From Tunturibacter empetritectus (lineage in GTDB: Bacteria; Acidobacteriota; Terriglobia; Terriglobales; Acidobacteriaceae), in assembly GCF_040358985.1 (NCBI RefSeq), contig NZ_CP132932.1:930001-994000 (forward strand): a DNA stretch of 64,000 nucleotides, read 5' to 3'. Under the pieces are notes generated by a model, which had not been told where the DNA came from, did no database searches, and saw only the letters and a program-made list of their open reading frames with translations. Both the position numbers and the translations under genes were made by a program. Shown in pieces: positions 18,227 to 27,797 of the stretch. Position 1 is the stretch's first letter. Every line of letters begins with the position of its first letter.

Positions 18227-18244
18227 CTTCACGTGTACGTGAAG
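18227..18244. promoter_or_regulatory. Candidate operator palindrome between divergent genes
   Basis: CTTCACGT-GT-ACGTGAAG is a perfect 8-2-8 inverted repeat in the space between the divergent exporter and FkbM genes. Its size and symmetry fit a dimeric repressor of the TetR or MarR type. No such regulator gene is adjacent. A TATACT at 18293-18298 could be the -10 of the FkbM gene. Confidence 0.5.
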
Positions 18245-18360
18245 AATCCCTTCTGCTTCTTAAGGTGCACTAAAAAATACTTATCAGAGAGCTATACTGC
18301 TCGCAACGGAACCGGTTTTGTAAGGATTTCCGGATTTGCCCTCATTCCATGGAGCAGCAG

Positions 18361-19086
18361 ATGCCTCTAAAGCAGTTCGCACTGAAGTACCTTCCCGATT
18401 CCGTCCTCAAGCCGGTTCGTGCCCGTCACTACCAGGATCAGTTGAAGCACTACGACCTCAACGATGAGCCCGATCTCCTTGGCTGCAAGGCGCTTCTGCA
18501 TGCCGGAGATGTCGTGTTCGACATCGGGGCCAATATCGGTGTCTACACTCGGTTTTGTTCGGACTTTGTCGGTCCAACTGGACAGATTCATTCACTCGAA
18601 CCGATCCCCGAGACCTTCTCTTACCTCACCTCTAACGTCCGCGCCCTCAACCTCCTCAACGTCACCTGCTACAACCTTGCCGCCTCAGACCGCGACCAGG
18701 ACCAAGCCGCCATGAGCATGCCGCAGTACGCCTCCGGAGGTGCAAACATCTATGAGTCCACCCTCTCCGATACCGGAGACATTCCCGTCAAGGTCACGCG
18801 GCTCGATACCCTATTTCCAACACTCAACCCGCGGCTTATCAAATGCGATGTAGAGGGCCACGAGGTCCCATGCATCAACGGCGCGCTCGAACTGATCGCT
18901 CGTTCCCGCCCCATCTGGGTTGTTGAGGTCTCCAGCCCTCGCACCTTCGAGCTCTTCGCCTCGCTCGACTACGATGCGTACATCTACGAAGACGGTACCT
19001 TCCGGATCGTGACTCCCGCCGACAAGATCCCAAATTACTTCTTCCTTCCTCGCGAGCAAGGTTCGTCGGTCAGTAATCCCGCTTAG
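18361..19086 (+). CDS. FkbM family methyltransferase
   Basis: A 241-residue SAM-dependent methyltransferase. Motif I is VVFDIGANIGVYTRF, followed by HSLEPIPETFSYLTSN, NLAASDRDQ and the FkbM hallmark LIKCDVEGHEVPCINGA. The family methylates hydroxyls on sugars or polyketides. The ATG at 18361 is preferred because GGAG lies six bases upstream; an ATG at 18349 is in frame. A family-2 glycosyltransferase follows 98 bases later, so glycan O-methylation is a plausible role. Confidence 0.88.
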   Translation: MPLKQFALKYLPDSVLKPVRARHYQDQLKHYDLNDEPDLLGCKALLHAGDVVFDIGANIGVYTRFCSDFVGPTGQIHSLEPIPETFSYLTSNVRALNLLNVTCYNLAASDRDQDQAAMSMPQYASGGANIYESTLSDTGDIPVKVTRLDTLFPTLNPRLIKCDVEGHEVPCINGALELIARSRPIWVVEVSSPRTFELFASLDYDAYIYEDGTFRIVTPADKIPNYFFLPREQGSSVSNPA

Positions 19087-19184
19087 ACCTTGAGCGCTCG
19101 TGACATTAGCCCGCAAACTCACCACCGGCCTCGGCTTGCGCTTTTAGCCTCAACTGGAGGTCATCGCGATACCATAGCCGATAG

Positions 19185-20003
19185 ATGATCTCCGTTCTCA
19201 TCCTCACACGCAACGAGCAGCACGACCTCCCTGACTGCCTCTCCTCCGTCTCCTGGTCCGACGACATTCACGTCTTCGACTCTCACTCCACAGACAACAC
19301 GGTGGAGATCGCCAAAGCCGCCGGCGCCCACATCCACACGCGCACCTTCGACGACTACGCCACCCATCGCAACGCCGCCCTCACCACCATCCCCTTCAAG
19401 TACACCTGGGTGTTTATCCTCGATGCCGACGAGCGCCCCACCTCAGATCTGTCCCGCGAGATGCAGCAGATCGCCCTCGCCGCCCCCGATCAAACCGCAG
19501 CCTTCCGCGTACGCCGTCGCGACTTCCTCTTCGACACCTGGCTCAAACACGCGCAGATCTCTCCCTTCTACATCCGCCTCGTACGCCCCCAGCACGCCCG
19601 TTACACCCGCGCCATCAACGAAGTCCTCGAGATCGACGGCCCCGTAGCCGAACTAAGCTACCCACTCGATCACTACCCCTTCTCCAAAGGCATAGCCCGC
19701 TGGATCGAGAAGCACAACCTCTACTCCACCATGGAAGCTGAGCTCATCGCCCGCAACCAAGGTCTGCAGAATCCCTCATTCCTCACAGCTCTCCGCGACC
19801 CAGACTTCCACACACGCCGCCTCCACCAGAAGGCCATCTTCTACCGCCTTCCCGGACGCCCTCTCATCAAGTGGCTCTACATGGTCTTCTTTCGCGGAGC
19901 GATCCTCGACGGCGCTGCAGGCCTGACCTACGCCACTCTCCAGGCCTTCTACGAGTACCTCATCGTCCTCAAGACCAAAGAGCTTCGCAGCGGCGGAGCG
20001 TAA
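19185..20003 (+). CDS. Family 2 glycosyltransferase (WaaE/KdtX-like)
   Basis: A 272-residue inverting glycosyltransferase of the GT-A fold. It opens with MISVLILTRNEQHDLPDCL and has the metal-binding DADE motif (VFILDADERP, about residues 82-91), then LKHAQISPFYIRLVRP and PFSKGIARWIEKHNLYSTMEAE. The order and length match the LPS core glucosyltransferases of the WaaE group. It would act at the inner membrane on a lipid-linked or LPS acceptor. Its stop lies two bases from that of the convergent FabF-like gene. Confidence 0.87.
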   Translation: MISVLILTRNEQHDLPDCLSSVSWSDDIHVFDSHSTDNTVEIAKAAGAHIHTRTFDDYATHRNAALTTIPFKYTWVFILDADERPTSDLSREMQQIALAAPDQTAAFRVRRRDFLFDTWLKHAQISPFYIRLVRPQHARYTRAINEVLEIDGPVAELSYPLDHYPFSKGIARWIEKHNLYSTMEAELIARNQGLQNPSFLTALRDPDFHTRRLHQKAIFYRLPGRPLIKWLYMVFFRGAILDGAAGLTYATLQAFYEYLIVLKTKELRSGGA

Positions 20004-20005
20004 CC

Positions 20006-21277
20006 TCACGCATCAGGATGATGTACCCGGAAGATCAGCGAAGCGTTCGTGCCGCCAAATCCAAAAGAGTTCGACATCGCATACTCCATCGTCGCGCTGA
20101 CAGCTTTGTCCCTCACCAATGCGAACTGACAAGCCTCATCCAGATCTTCGATGTTCGTCGTCGGAGGAGCAATCTGGTCTCGCAGAGCCAGCACCGTAAT
20201 ACCCGCCTCAAGACTACCCGCACCACCCAGCAGATGTCCCGTCATCGACTTCGTCGAACTCACCAGGAGACTCTTCGCGTGATCCTCAAACGTCTCGCAG
20301 ATTGCCCTCGCCTCCGCTCTGTCTCCCAGCGGAGTAGACGTAGCATGTGCATTCAAGTACTGAATCGCACTCGGTTCCAGCCCGGCATCCTTTAGTGCCA
20401 ACTGCATCACGCGCCGAACTCCGCGCCCATCCTCCGGCGGAGCGTTCGTATGAAACGCATCCGAGTTCGCAGCATAGCCCACAATCTCCGCCAGTATCGT
20501 CGCTCCCCGCTTCAGGGCATGCTCCCGCTCCTCAAGCACAAGAACTCCCGCTCCCTCGCCCACAACAAATCCATCTCGCCCGCAATCCCACGGCCGCGAA
20601 GCCCTTGCCGGATCGTTATTGCGCGTCGACAAAGCGCGCATCGCACCGAATCCACCCACTGAAAGTGGCGTGACCGCTGCTTCACTCCCACCGCAGATCA
20701 TCGCATCCGCATCTCCCCACTGAATAATCCTGAACGCCTCCCCAACTCCATGCGCCCCGGTCGTACACGCAGTGGCACACGTCAGGTTCGGCCCCGTGGC
20801 CCCATAACGTATCGAGATCTGACCCGCCGCCAGATTAGCGATCGTCGCCGTAATGAAGAACGGCGATATTCTGTCAGGCCCTCCGCTCTGCAGCTTCGCA
20901 TGCTCCCGCTCGATCACTTCGAACGCACCAATCCCGCTCCCAACGTACACGCCCACCCGCTCCGCATCCTCAGCCGACATATCCAGTCCCGACTGCTCCA
21001 TGGCAAACTGCGCCGCCGCCATCGCAAACTGGATGAAGCGCCCCATCTTCTTCACGTCCTTGCGGTCGACAAAGTTCTCAGCAACAAATCCCTTCACCTC
21101 GCCGGCAAACTGACAGCTGAATCTCTCTGGATCGAAGAGCGAAATTCGATCGATTCCCGAGTCTCCCCTTTGCAGCGCGGCCCAGGTTGCCTCTGTGCCA
21201 ACTCCCACCGGACTCACCAGCCCAACACCAGTCACCACAACGCGAAACTGCTCTCTCATCTTTGCCTTCGAAGTCAT
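20006..21277 (-). CDS. fabF: Beta-ketoacyl-ACP synthase II
   Basis: A 423-residue condensing enzyme that elongates acyl-ACP with malonyl-ACP. The catalytic residues are C171 in TCATACTTGAHG, H310 in NAHATSTPLGD and H347 in KSMTGHLLGGAG; the end SNSFGFGGTNASLIF is the FabF signature. The N-terminus RVVVTGVGLVSPVG and YVGSGIGAFE also match. The start at 21277 follows GAGGGAG by a few bases. No acpP or fabD is adjacent, so a housekeeping role versus one in a local biosynthetic pathway is open. Confidence 0.92.
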   Translation of the reverse strand: MTSKAKMREQFRVVVTGVGLVSPVGVGTEATWAALQRGDSGIDRISLFDPERFSCQFAGEVKGFVAENFVDRKDVKKMGRFIQFAMAAAQFAMEQSGLDMSAEDAERVGVYVGSGIGAFEVIEREHAKLQSGGPDRISPFFITATIANLAAGQISIRYGATGPNLTCATACTTGAHGVGEAFRIIQWGDADAMICGGSEAAVTPLSVGGFGAMRALSTRNNDPARASRPWDCGRDGFVVGEGAGVLVLEEREHALKRGATILAEIVGYAANSDAFHTNAPPEDGRGVRRVMQLALKDAGLEPSAIQYLNAHATSTPLGDRAEARAICETFEDHAKSLLVSSTKSMTGHLLGGAGSLEAGITVLALRDQIAPPTTNIEDLDEACQFALVRDKAVSATMEYAMSNSFGFGGTNASLIFRVHHPDA

Positions 21278-21883
21278 CCAGCTCCCTCTTCTCGCAACGA
21301 GTCGCCATTACCTCACTACGTCGAACTGTCCTTCGAAACAAAGCAATCCCGAAAAACATCTTTATTTACAGGATGATCATAATTTATTTTGTCAAAGCTC
21401 AGTCAGAGAGGACCTTGACACTAAGCCACCAAACTCCTGCTCAAAGTCCGTCCCAGCACTCGCAGGAAGCTCCAGCGGAAAACAAAAAAACGGCGACGCG
21501 TAATTCCGGAGCTGCAGCCGCAGAGGTTTATCGACTCACGCTTCCATGAGACGGCATTGCGTTATCAGTTGCCAATGTCCTTCCTCAAGACTCTCTAAAA
21601 AGATCAATCTCTCGCCTGCGCCTGAGTGATTCCTGTATTTCAGCCGTGAAACTCGTTGTGTGATATCTCAAAAAAATTCTTGCAATATTCGCGAAAGCCA
21701 TTTAGGGTTGGCTCACTCTTTCTTAATTTGCCGTTTTCGCCACACTTCTAGCAGCCGTTTGGCCTTTGGAACACAGTGACGTACCCGTAGCTTCAGCTGC
21801 GACGCCGGCTTGTTGTCTAAAACGAATTCAAAAAATCGCTTCAGAGCGATCAAGGAGATTCTTTGTCTTTTTTCGGAGGTTCT
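21278..21883. other. Intergenic region upstream of the TonB receptor
   Basis: About 600 bases, AT-richer than the flanks. Just before the receptor lie a 6-bp stem with TCAG loop (ATCGCT/AGCGAT, 21835-21850) and the GGAGG ribosome site (21875-21879). A 60-codon minus-strand frame (21713-21895) has no ribosome site and no family resemblance. No confident promoter was picked. Confidence 0.4.
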
Positions 21884-24800
21884 ATGCGTAGGCAATCGGT
21901 AAGACCCGTACAGGCTGTGCTCTACAGCCTCGCCGCAATTCTGCTAACCATCCTCGGAACATCGCTTGCGAACGCCCAGACCTTCCGCGGTGGAATCAAC
22001 GGTACCGTCACCGACCGCACCGGCGCCGCCATCGCCAACGCTACCGTCGTCGCCGTACAAACCGACACCGACGTCAAGCACAGCACCACCAGCAGTAGCG
22101 GCGGCGAGTTCCTCTTCCAGGATCTTCCCCTCGGCAACTACAGCGTCACCGTCACCTTCTCCGGCTTTCAAACCGTCAAGACCGACAAGATCTCCGTACA
22201 GGCCGGTGTCATCTTCACTCTGCCAGTCGTTCTCCCACTCTCCAGCTCCGCCACCACCATCGAAGTCGATGCTGCAGCCGTAGCTCTCGATACCACGACC
22301 ACCACTCAAACCACCGTGCTTGACGCCAAGGTCGTCTCTGACCTCCCACTCAACGGCCGCGACTTCACCCAGATGATCTCTCTCACCCCCGGCTACGCTG
22401 GCTACAGCGGCGGCGGATACGGCTCGCTCAACGGAACACGCGCCAACCAGATGAACTGGCAGATCGACGGCGTCGACAACAACGACCTCTGGCACAACAT
22501 TCCCGCTGTCAATCAGGGCGGCGTCTCAGGCATCGCCGGTATCATCCTTCCACTCGACGCGGTCGACCAGTTCTCCGCTCAAACTCAGTCCGGCCCCGAA
22601 GGCGGCCGCAACCCTGGCGGCACCGTCAACCTGACCCTGCGTTCCGGCACCAACCAGCTTCACGGCACCGCCTACTACTTCAATCGCAATGAAGTCTTCG
22701 GCGCCAAGAGCCCCTTCGCCTCCACCAAGCAGAAGGTTCGCAACTACAACACTGGCTTCTCCGTCGGCGGCCCCTTCCTCAAAGACAAGCTCTTCGGATT
22801 TGCCACCTTCGAACATCAACGCTTCGTCATCGGCCAATCCGGTAACGCAACCGAGCCCTCCGTAGGTTGGCAGAGTCAAGCACAAGCAATCCTTGCGCAG
22901 AACGGAATTGCGGTCAATCCAGTCATGCAAAGTGTCCTCAACAGACTCTGGGGTACAAATGTCCTCGCGCAAGACACCGTAGGCACCGTAAACAACTTCC
23001 ACTCTGGCGACCCCGAGTATGGCTACAGTTGGAACGGTCTAGGTAAGGTCGACTATCGCCTCAGCGACAAAGACAACATCAGTGCCCACTGGTTTGTAGG
23101 ACAAGGGAGCCAGGTTGCCCCCGTCGGCTCGCAGCTTCTCGCTTACTACGAAGTCGCACCAATTCACGTACAGAACATCGCCATCGTCTACAACCGTGTC
23201 ATCTCATCCAGCATCTCTAACCAGATTCTCGCCGGCGTCAACTACTTCAATCAGGTCTTCAACGACAACCAGACGGGTCAGGATGTTCAAAGCCTTGGCT
23301 TCATTACCGGCGCTACCTTCCCGAACGCTCCGAACATCACCATCGGAAGGCCCGCCACCACAGGCGGCGGCACAAGCGCCGCAAGCAGCAACTTCGATCC
23401 CGTCGGCCTGACCCCTCCCGAGGGTCGTAACGACATCACGGGTCACCTCACCGATCAACTCTCCTGGACCAAGGGCAAGCACCAGATGCGCTTCGGTGGA
23501 GAATACCGTCAGGCACAACTCGACGAGTTTTACCATCGCCATGCTACCGGCAGTTTCACCTTCGACGGAACTCAAACCACTGCGGTCGCTACCGCCAACA
23601 ACGGCGGCCACGCGCCAACACCGAATCCAGATGGTCTGGACGGATACCGCTACTCCCTCGCTGACTTTTTGGCCGGTACAACATCCGCCGCCAGCATCAC
23701 CATCGGCGACCCCGAGCGTCAGGTCTTCGTCAACACCTGGTTCCTCAACGCGGGCGACTCCTGGCAGCTCACTCCCAAGCTCAACGTGAACTACGGAATC
23801 CGCTACGACTACGAGGGACCGCTCCACAACTCGTACAAGGATATGTCCGTCTTCCGTCCCGCTCTTACCTCCACCAATGGTCTTGCCTTCCAGGGCAGCG
23901 AGATCGACTCCCTCTACCCGAAGTACTACAAGAACTTCAGTCCGCGCCTCGGCTTGAGCTACTCGCTCGATAGCAGCACCGTCATCCGGGCCGGCTACGG
24001 TTGGTACGCAGACACCCCCAATCTCAACCCCTTCCTCGATAACCGTCCCGGCAACCAGGCTCCGAACGGTGTTGAAGGCAACCCCGGTGGCGCAAGCCCT
24101 GTCTACTCCGTCTCAGCTGCAAACGGCGGATCGAACACCACCATCGTGCAGGGAGTTCCTATCTTCCCCTCCTCGGTGGGATATCCCTGCGCTGCCACCT
24201 CACCGTGCGGCGTCTTCTCCGTCAACCCCAACTTCCGCCCCTCCTACAACGAGAACTACAACGTCAACCTCGAGCACACCCTGGCACCCAGCGTAATCTT
24301 TCAGCTGGGTTATGTAGGTTCATCAGCCCGTCATCTCCTCAGCCTCCTCGACATCAACCAGGCCACTCCCGGCATCTATGTAAGCGATCCACCAACGGTA
24401 CCGAATGGTGAGTCCGCTGACTTCAAACGCCAGCAACATCGTCCGTTCTACGGCCCCTATCAGCAGTATGGCAACATCAACCAGATCGAAAGCATCGGCA
24501 CCGCGAATTACAACTCGCTCCAGGCGCAGATTCGCATCACCAACTGGCATCACTTCTCCACCCAAACCATCTATACCTGGTCTCACGCCCTCGACGAAGT
24601 TTCGGCCTACCGCGGCGCTCTTCCTCAAGACAGTACCAACTTCAAAGGCGACTACGGCAACTCAGACTTCGACACTCGGAATACCTTCGTCAGCTTCGTG
24701 AGCTACGAAGTTCCTGGCTCGCAGCACCTGAAGCGCCTCACCGGTGGCTGGCAGGTCAACAGTCTACTTTCTTTCCATGGTGGCCAGCCCTTCACCGTCC

Positions 24801-25216
24801 ACGCCTCCGGAGACATCAGCGGAACCAACGAGGGCAACGATCGCGCAGTCCAGATCGCTCCTGCTCGCACCGGCTATCAGGGTCAGTCCACCACTGCGAA
24901 CTGGATCGACCTCAGCGCCTTCCAGGATCCCAATCCAGGTACGTTCGGCACCGTTCGCCGCAACCAATTCTTCGCTCCTGGCTACAGTGACGTTGATCTC
25001 TCGGTCTTCAAAAACACGAGAATCGGCGAGCGGCTCACCATTCAGCTTCGCGCAGAGATGTTCAACCTCTTCAACCGTAATAACTTTGCTCCACCTTCCC
25101 CCTCCGTCGGCGGCAGCTCACAACTCAGCGACACCATCGGCGACTACAACGGCGCACCCGGCATCGGCGCCGGCGAAGCCTTCAACACTCAATTCGGTGG
25201 AAAGATCATCTTCTAA
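21884..25216 (+). CDS. Oar-like TonB-dependent receptor with carboxypeptidase-regulatory N-terminal domain
   Basis: A 1,110-residue outer-membrane protein. A signal peptide ends near TSLANAQ. A CarboxypepD_reg-like domain follows (GTVTDRTGAAIANATVVAVQTDTD, split here as GTVTDRTGAAIANA and TVVAVQTDTD; FLFQDLPLGNYSVTVTFSGFQ). A plug has DLPLNGRDFTQMISLTPGY, and a 22-strand barrel ends with the aromatic residue of FGGKIIF. These giant receptors, common in Acidobacteriota, import large substrates or export/anchor surface material. The start at 21884 is set by GGAGG four bases upstream. No substrate gene is adjacent. Confidence 0.9.
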   Translation: MRRQSVRPVQAVLYSLAAILLTILGTSLANAQTFRGGINGTVTDRTGAAIANATVVAVQTDTDVKHSTTSSSGGEFLFQDLPLGNYSVTVTFSGFQTVKTDKISVQAGVIFTLPVVLPLSSSATTIEVDAAAVALDTTTTTQTTVLDAKVVSDLPLNGRDFTQMISLTPGYAGYSGGGYGSLNGTRANQMNWQIDGVDNNDLWHNIPAVNQGGVSGIAGIILPLDAVDQFSAQTQSGPEGGRNPGGTVNLTLRSGTNQLHGTAYYFNRNEVFGAKSPFASTKQKVRNYNTGFSVGGPFLKDKLFGFATFEHQRFVIGQSGNATEPSVGWQSQAQAILAQNGIAVNPVMQSVLNRLWGTNVLAQDTVGTVNNFHSGDPEYGYSWNGLGKVDYRLSDKDNISAHWFVGQGSQVAPVGSQLLAYYEVAPIHVQNIAIVYNRVISSSISNQILAGVNYFNQVFNDNQTGQDVQSLGFITGATFPNAPNITIGRPATTGGGTSAASSNFDPVGLTPPEGRNDITGHLTDQLSWTKGKHQMRFGGEYRQAQLDEFYHRHATGSFTFDGTQTTAVATANNGGHAPTPNPDGLDGYRYSLADFLAGTTSAASITIGDPERQVFVNTWFLNAGDSWQLTPKLNVNYGIRYDYEGPLHNSYKDMSVFRPALTSTNGLAFQGSEIDSLYPKYYKNFSPRLGLSYSLDSSTVIRAGYGWYADTPNLNPFLDNRPGNQAPNGVEGNPGGASPVYSVSAANGGSNTTIVQGVPIFPSSVGYPCAATSPCGVFSVNPNFRPSYNENYNVNLEHTLAPSVIFQLGYVGSSARHLLSLLDINQATPGIYVSDPPTVPNGESADFKRQQHRPFYGPYQQYGNINQIESIGTANYNSLQAQIRITNWHHFSTQTIYTWSHALDEVSAYRGALPQDSTNFKGDYGNSDFDTRNTFVSFVSYEVPGSQHLKRLTGGWQVNSLLSFHGGQPFTVHASGDISGTNEGNDRAVQIAPARTGYQGQSTTANWIDLSAFQDPNPGTFGTVRRNQFFAPGYSDVDLSVFKNTRIGERLTIQLRAEMFNLFNRNNFAPPSPSVGGSSQLSDTIGDYNGAPGIGAGEAFNTQFGGKIIF

Positions 25217-25245
25217 CCCCAAGCTAACCCCAGCGCGCAACCAAA

Positions 25246-25284
25246 AGCCCCATCCCGCAGAGCATCGCCGGATGGGGCTTTTTC
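25246..25284 (+). terminator. Intrinsic terminator after the TonB receptor
   Basis: A perfect 10-bp stem AGCCCCATCC / GGATGGGGCT with a 14-nt loop is followed by TTTTT, 30 bases after the receptor stop. It faces the convergent phosphoketolase gene. Confidence 0.9.
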
Positions 25285-25300
25285 ACGTCCACTCATCAAC

Positions 25301-27721
25301 CTACAAAGGCCACTTCCACTCTCGAATCTCCTGGCTATCGATCCCGTTCTCATGCGCGTAGTTCACCGCTTCGATAATCTGCCCCTTCAGCCACTCCTTG
25401 GTATGCGCCGCCGTCATCTGCAGCCGCGGCACCCGATCGATCACATCGATCGCCAGATCAAACCGATCGATCTGATTCAGAATCGCCAGCTCCAGCGGAG
25501 TATTGATATTTCCCTTCTCCTTGTACCCGCGCACATGAAAGTTCTCATGATTCGTCCGCTTGTAAGTCAGCTTATGGACCAGCGAAGCGTAGGCATGGAA
25601 GTTGAAGATCACCGGCTTGTCCTTCGTAAACAAACTATCGAACTCTCTCTCCGAAAGCCCATGCGGATGCTCCGTCTCCGGCATCAACCGGAACAGATCC
25701 ACCACGTTCACAAACCGAATCTTCAAATCCGCACAGCGCTCCCGCAGAATCGCAACAGCAGCCAACGCCTCTTCCGTTGGAATATCCCCGGCACACGCAA
25801 TCACAACATCCGGCTCATCCCCCGCATCGTTGCTTGCAAAGTCCCAGATCCCAATCCCCTTCGTGCAATGCGTTACCGCATCCTCCATATTCAGATATTG
25901 CAGATGCAGTGCCTTATCCGCAACGATCACATTCACGTAGTTTGAACTGCGCAGACAGTGATCCCCCACGCTCAACAGACAGTTCGCATCCGGCGGCAGA
26001 TAAATTCTCGTCACCTCCGGGCTCTTATTCGTCACCACATCCAGAAATCCCGGGTCCTGGTGCGTAAACCCGTTATGATCCTGCCGCCACACCAGCGAAG
26101 TAATCAGCAGATTGATCGATGAAATCGGCGCTCGCCACCTCAGCTCCAGCTTGCTCTTCTCCAGCCACTTCGCATGCTGATTGAACATCGAATCGATAAT
26201 GTGCACAAACGACTCATACGTCGAAAAGAACCCATGCCGGCCCGTCAACACATAACCTTCGAACCATCCCTCCAGCGTATGCTCGCTCAGAATCTCCATC
26301 ACGCGGCCCTCACGCGAAAGATCTCCACCATCGGCATCCTCCGGAAGCATCTTCGCCATCCACGTCTTTCCGTGGCTGCCCTCGTAGATCACCTGCAGCT
26401 TATTCGAAGCTGTCTCATCAGGCCCGAACACGCGAAAGCTCGTCATATTCCTCTTCATCGCATCGCGCAAAAAGTGCGCCAGCACATCAGTCGGCGAAGC
26501 CTCAATCTGCCCCGGCTTCTCAACCTTCACCGCATAGTCGCGAAAGTCCGGCAGCTCCATCGGCTTCCGTAGCAGCCCTCCATTCGCATGCGGATTCGCG
26601 GTGATCCTTCGCTGTCCCACAGGCGCCATCTCCCTCAACTCCGCGATCAACTTACCCGAATCATCGAACAGCTCCTCTGGCTTATAGCTCTTCATCCACT
26701 TCTCAAGAAGCTTCAAATGTTTCGGATTCGTCACCGGATCGAGAATCGGCATCTGGTGAGCCCGCCACGATCCCTCCAGCTTGTGCCCATCAATCTCCTT
26801 CGGGCACGTCCATCCCTTCGGCGAGCGCAGAATGATCATCGGCCAACGCGGCCGCTCAGGCTCTATCCCCTTAGGCGCACTCCGTGCCTTCTTCTGAATC
26901 GCGCGGATCTCCTTCACGCAATCCTCCATCACTCCAGCCATCAACTGATGCATCGTCGCCGGATCATCTCCTTCGACAACATGCGGCTCCCACCCATACC
27001 CCTTGAACATCCACTCCAACTCTTCGGGCGTAATGCGTGCCAGCACAGTAGGGTTGGCTATTTTGTAACCGTTAAGGTGCAGTATCGGAAGCACCGCACC
27101 ATCCCGCACCGGATTGAGAAATTTATTCGAGTGCCACGACGTCGCCAGCGGCCCAGTCTCAGCCTCCCCATCGCCAACCACTACCGTCACAATCAGATCA
27201 GGATTATCAAACGCCGCGCCAAACCCATGCGACAGGCTGTACCCAAGCTCGCCGCCCTCATGGATCGACCCCGGCGTCTCCGGCGTGCAGTGGCTCCCAA
27301 TGCCACCTGGAAACGAAAACTGTTTGAAGAACTTCTGCATTCCTGCAACGTCTTCGCTCTTATCCGGATACACCTCCGAATACACGCCCTCCAGATAGCT
27401 GTTCGACAACGTCGCAGGTGCCCCGTGGCCGGGCCCGGACAGGTAAATCAGATCCAGATCGTATTTTTTGATCAGACGGTTCAAATGCACCCATACAAAG
27501 CTCTGACCGGGATCCGATCCCCAGTGCCCAAGCAACCGGTTCTTGATGTGCTCTGGCTTCAGCGGCTCTCGCAACAGTGGATTCGCCCGCAGATACAGCA
27601 TTCCCACGCAAAGATAGTTGCAGGCGCGCCAATAGGCATCCACCTTCCGCAGTTCGTCAGCCGAAAGCGGCTTACCACCCTGACTCTTATCTTTAACCAG
27701 CTCTTTGGAAACGTTGCTCAT
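25301..27721 (-). CDS. xfp: Xylulose-5-phosphate/fructose-6-phosphate phosphoketolase
   Basis: An 806-residue thiamine-diphosphate enzyme that cleaves Xu5P or F6P with phosphate to acetyl phosphate plus G3P or E4P. Key signatures are [13 protein letters not shown], the TPP/Mg motif [42 protein letters not shown] (in two parts, [11 protein letters not shown] and [12 protein letters not shown]) and the phosphoketolase-specific [12 protein letters not shown]. Length is that of the full family. It lies 76 bases after ackA on the same strand, which forms the acetyl-phosphate branch of a phosphoketolase shunt. The start has GGAG eight bases upstream. Confidence 0.95.
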   Translation of the reverse strand: MSNVSKELVKDKSQGGKPLSADELRKVDAYWRACNYLCVGMLYLRANPLLREPLKPEHIKNRLLGHWGSDPGQSFVWVHLNRLIKKYDLDLIYLSGPGHGAPATLSNSYLEGVYSEVYPDKSEDVAGMQKFFKQFSFPGGIGSHCTPETPGSIHEGGELGYSLSHGFGAAFDNPDLIVTVVVGDGEAETGPLATSWHSNKFLNPVRDGAVLPILHLNGYKIANPTVLARITPEELEWMFKGYGWEPHVVEGDDPATMHQLMAGVMEDCVKEIRAIQKKARSAPKGIEPERPRWPMIILRSPKGWTCPKEIDGHKLEGSWRAHQMPILDPVTNPKHLKLLEKWMKSYKPEELFDDSGKLIAELREMAPVGQRRITANPHANGGLLRKPMELPDFRDYAVKVEKPGQIEASPTDVLAHFLRDAMKRNMTSFRVFGPDETASNKLQVIYEGSHGKTWMAKMLPEDADGGDLSREGRVMEILSEHTLEGWFEGYVLTGRHGFFSTYESFVHIIDSMFNQHAKWLEKSKLELRWRAPISSINLLITSLVWRQDHNGFTHQDPGFLDVVTNKSPEVTRIYLPPDANCLLSVGDHCLRSSNYVNVIVADKALHLQYLNMEDAVTHCTKGIGIWDFASNDAGDEPDVVIACAGDIPTEEALAAVAILRERCADLKIRFVNVVDLFRLMPETEHPHGLSEREFDSLFTKDKPVIFNFHAYASLVHKLTYKRTNHENFHVRGYKEKGNINTPLELAILNQIDRFDLAIDVIDRVPRLQMTAAHTKEWLKGQIIEAVNYAHENGIDSQEIREWKWPL

Positions 27722-27797
27722 AGATAAACTCCGTCAGTCATGGTTCAGTAAAGTCGAAAACAAGTTAGCTCGCAAAAAATTTGTAACCGTTAGAGAA

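Noticed and set aside
8468..21277. Aryl polyene cluster
   Set aside because: No dehydratase, ketoreductase, AMP ligase, MMPL exporter or LolA-like protein was found among these genes.
21713..21895. Small basic protein upstream of the first TonB receptor
   Set aside because: No ribosome site, it overlaps the receptor start, and no family is recognised.
26588..27727. Plus-strand 379-codon frame opposite phosphoketolase
   Set aside because: Arg/His/Leu-rich shadow; the phosphoketolase on the other strand has all its motifs.
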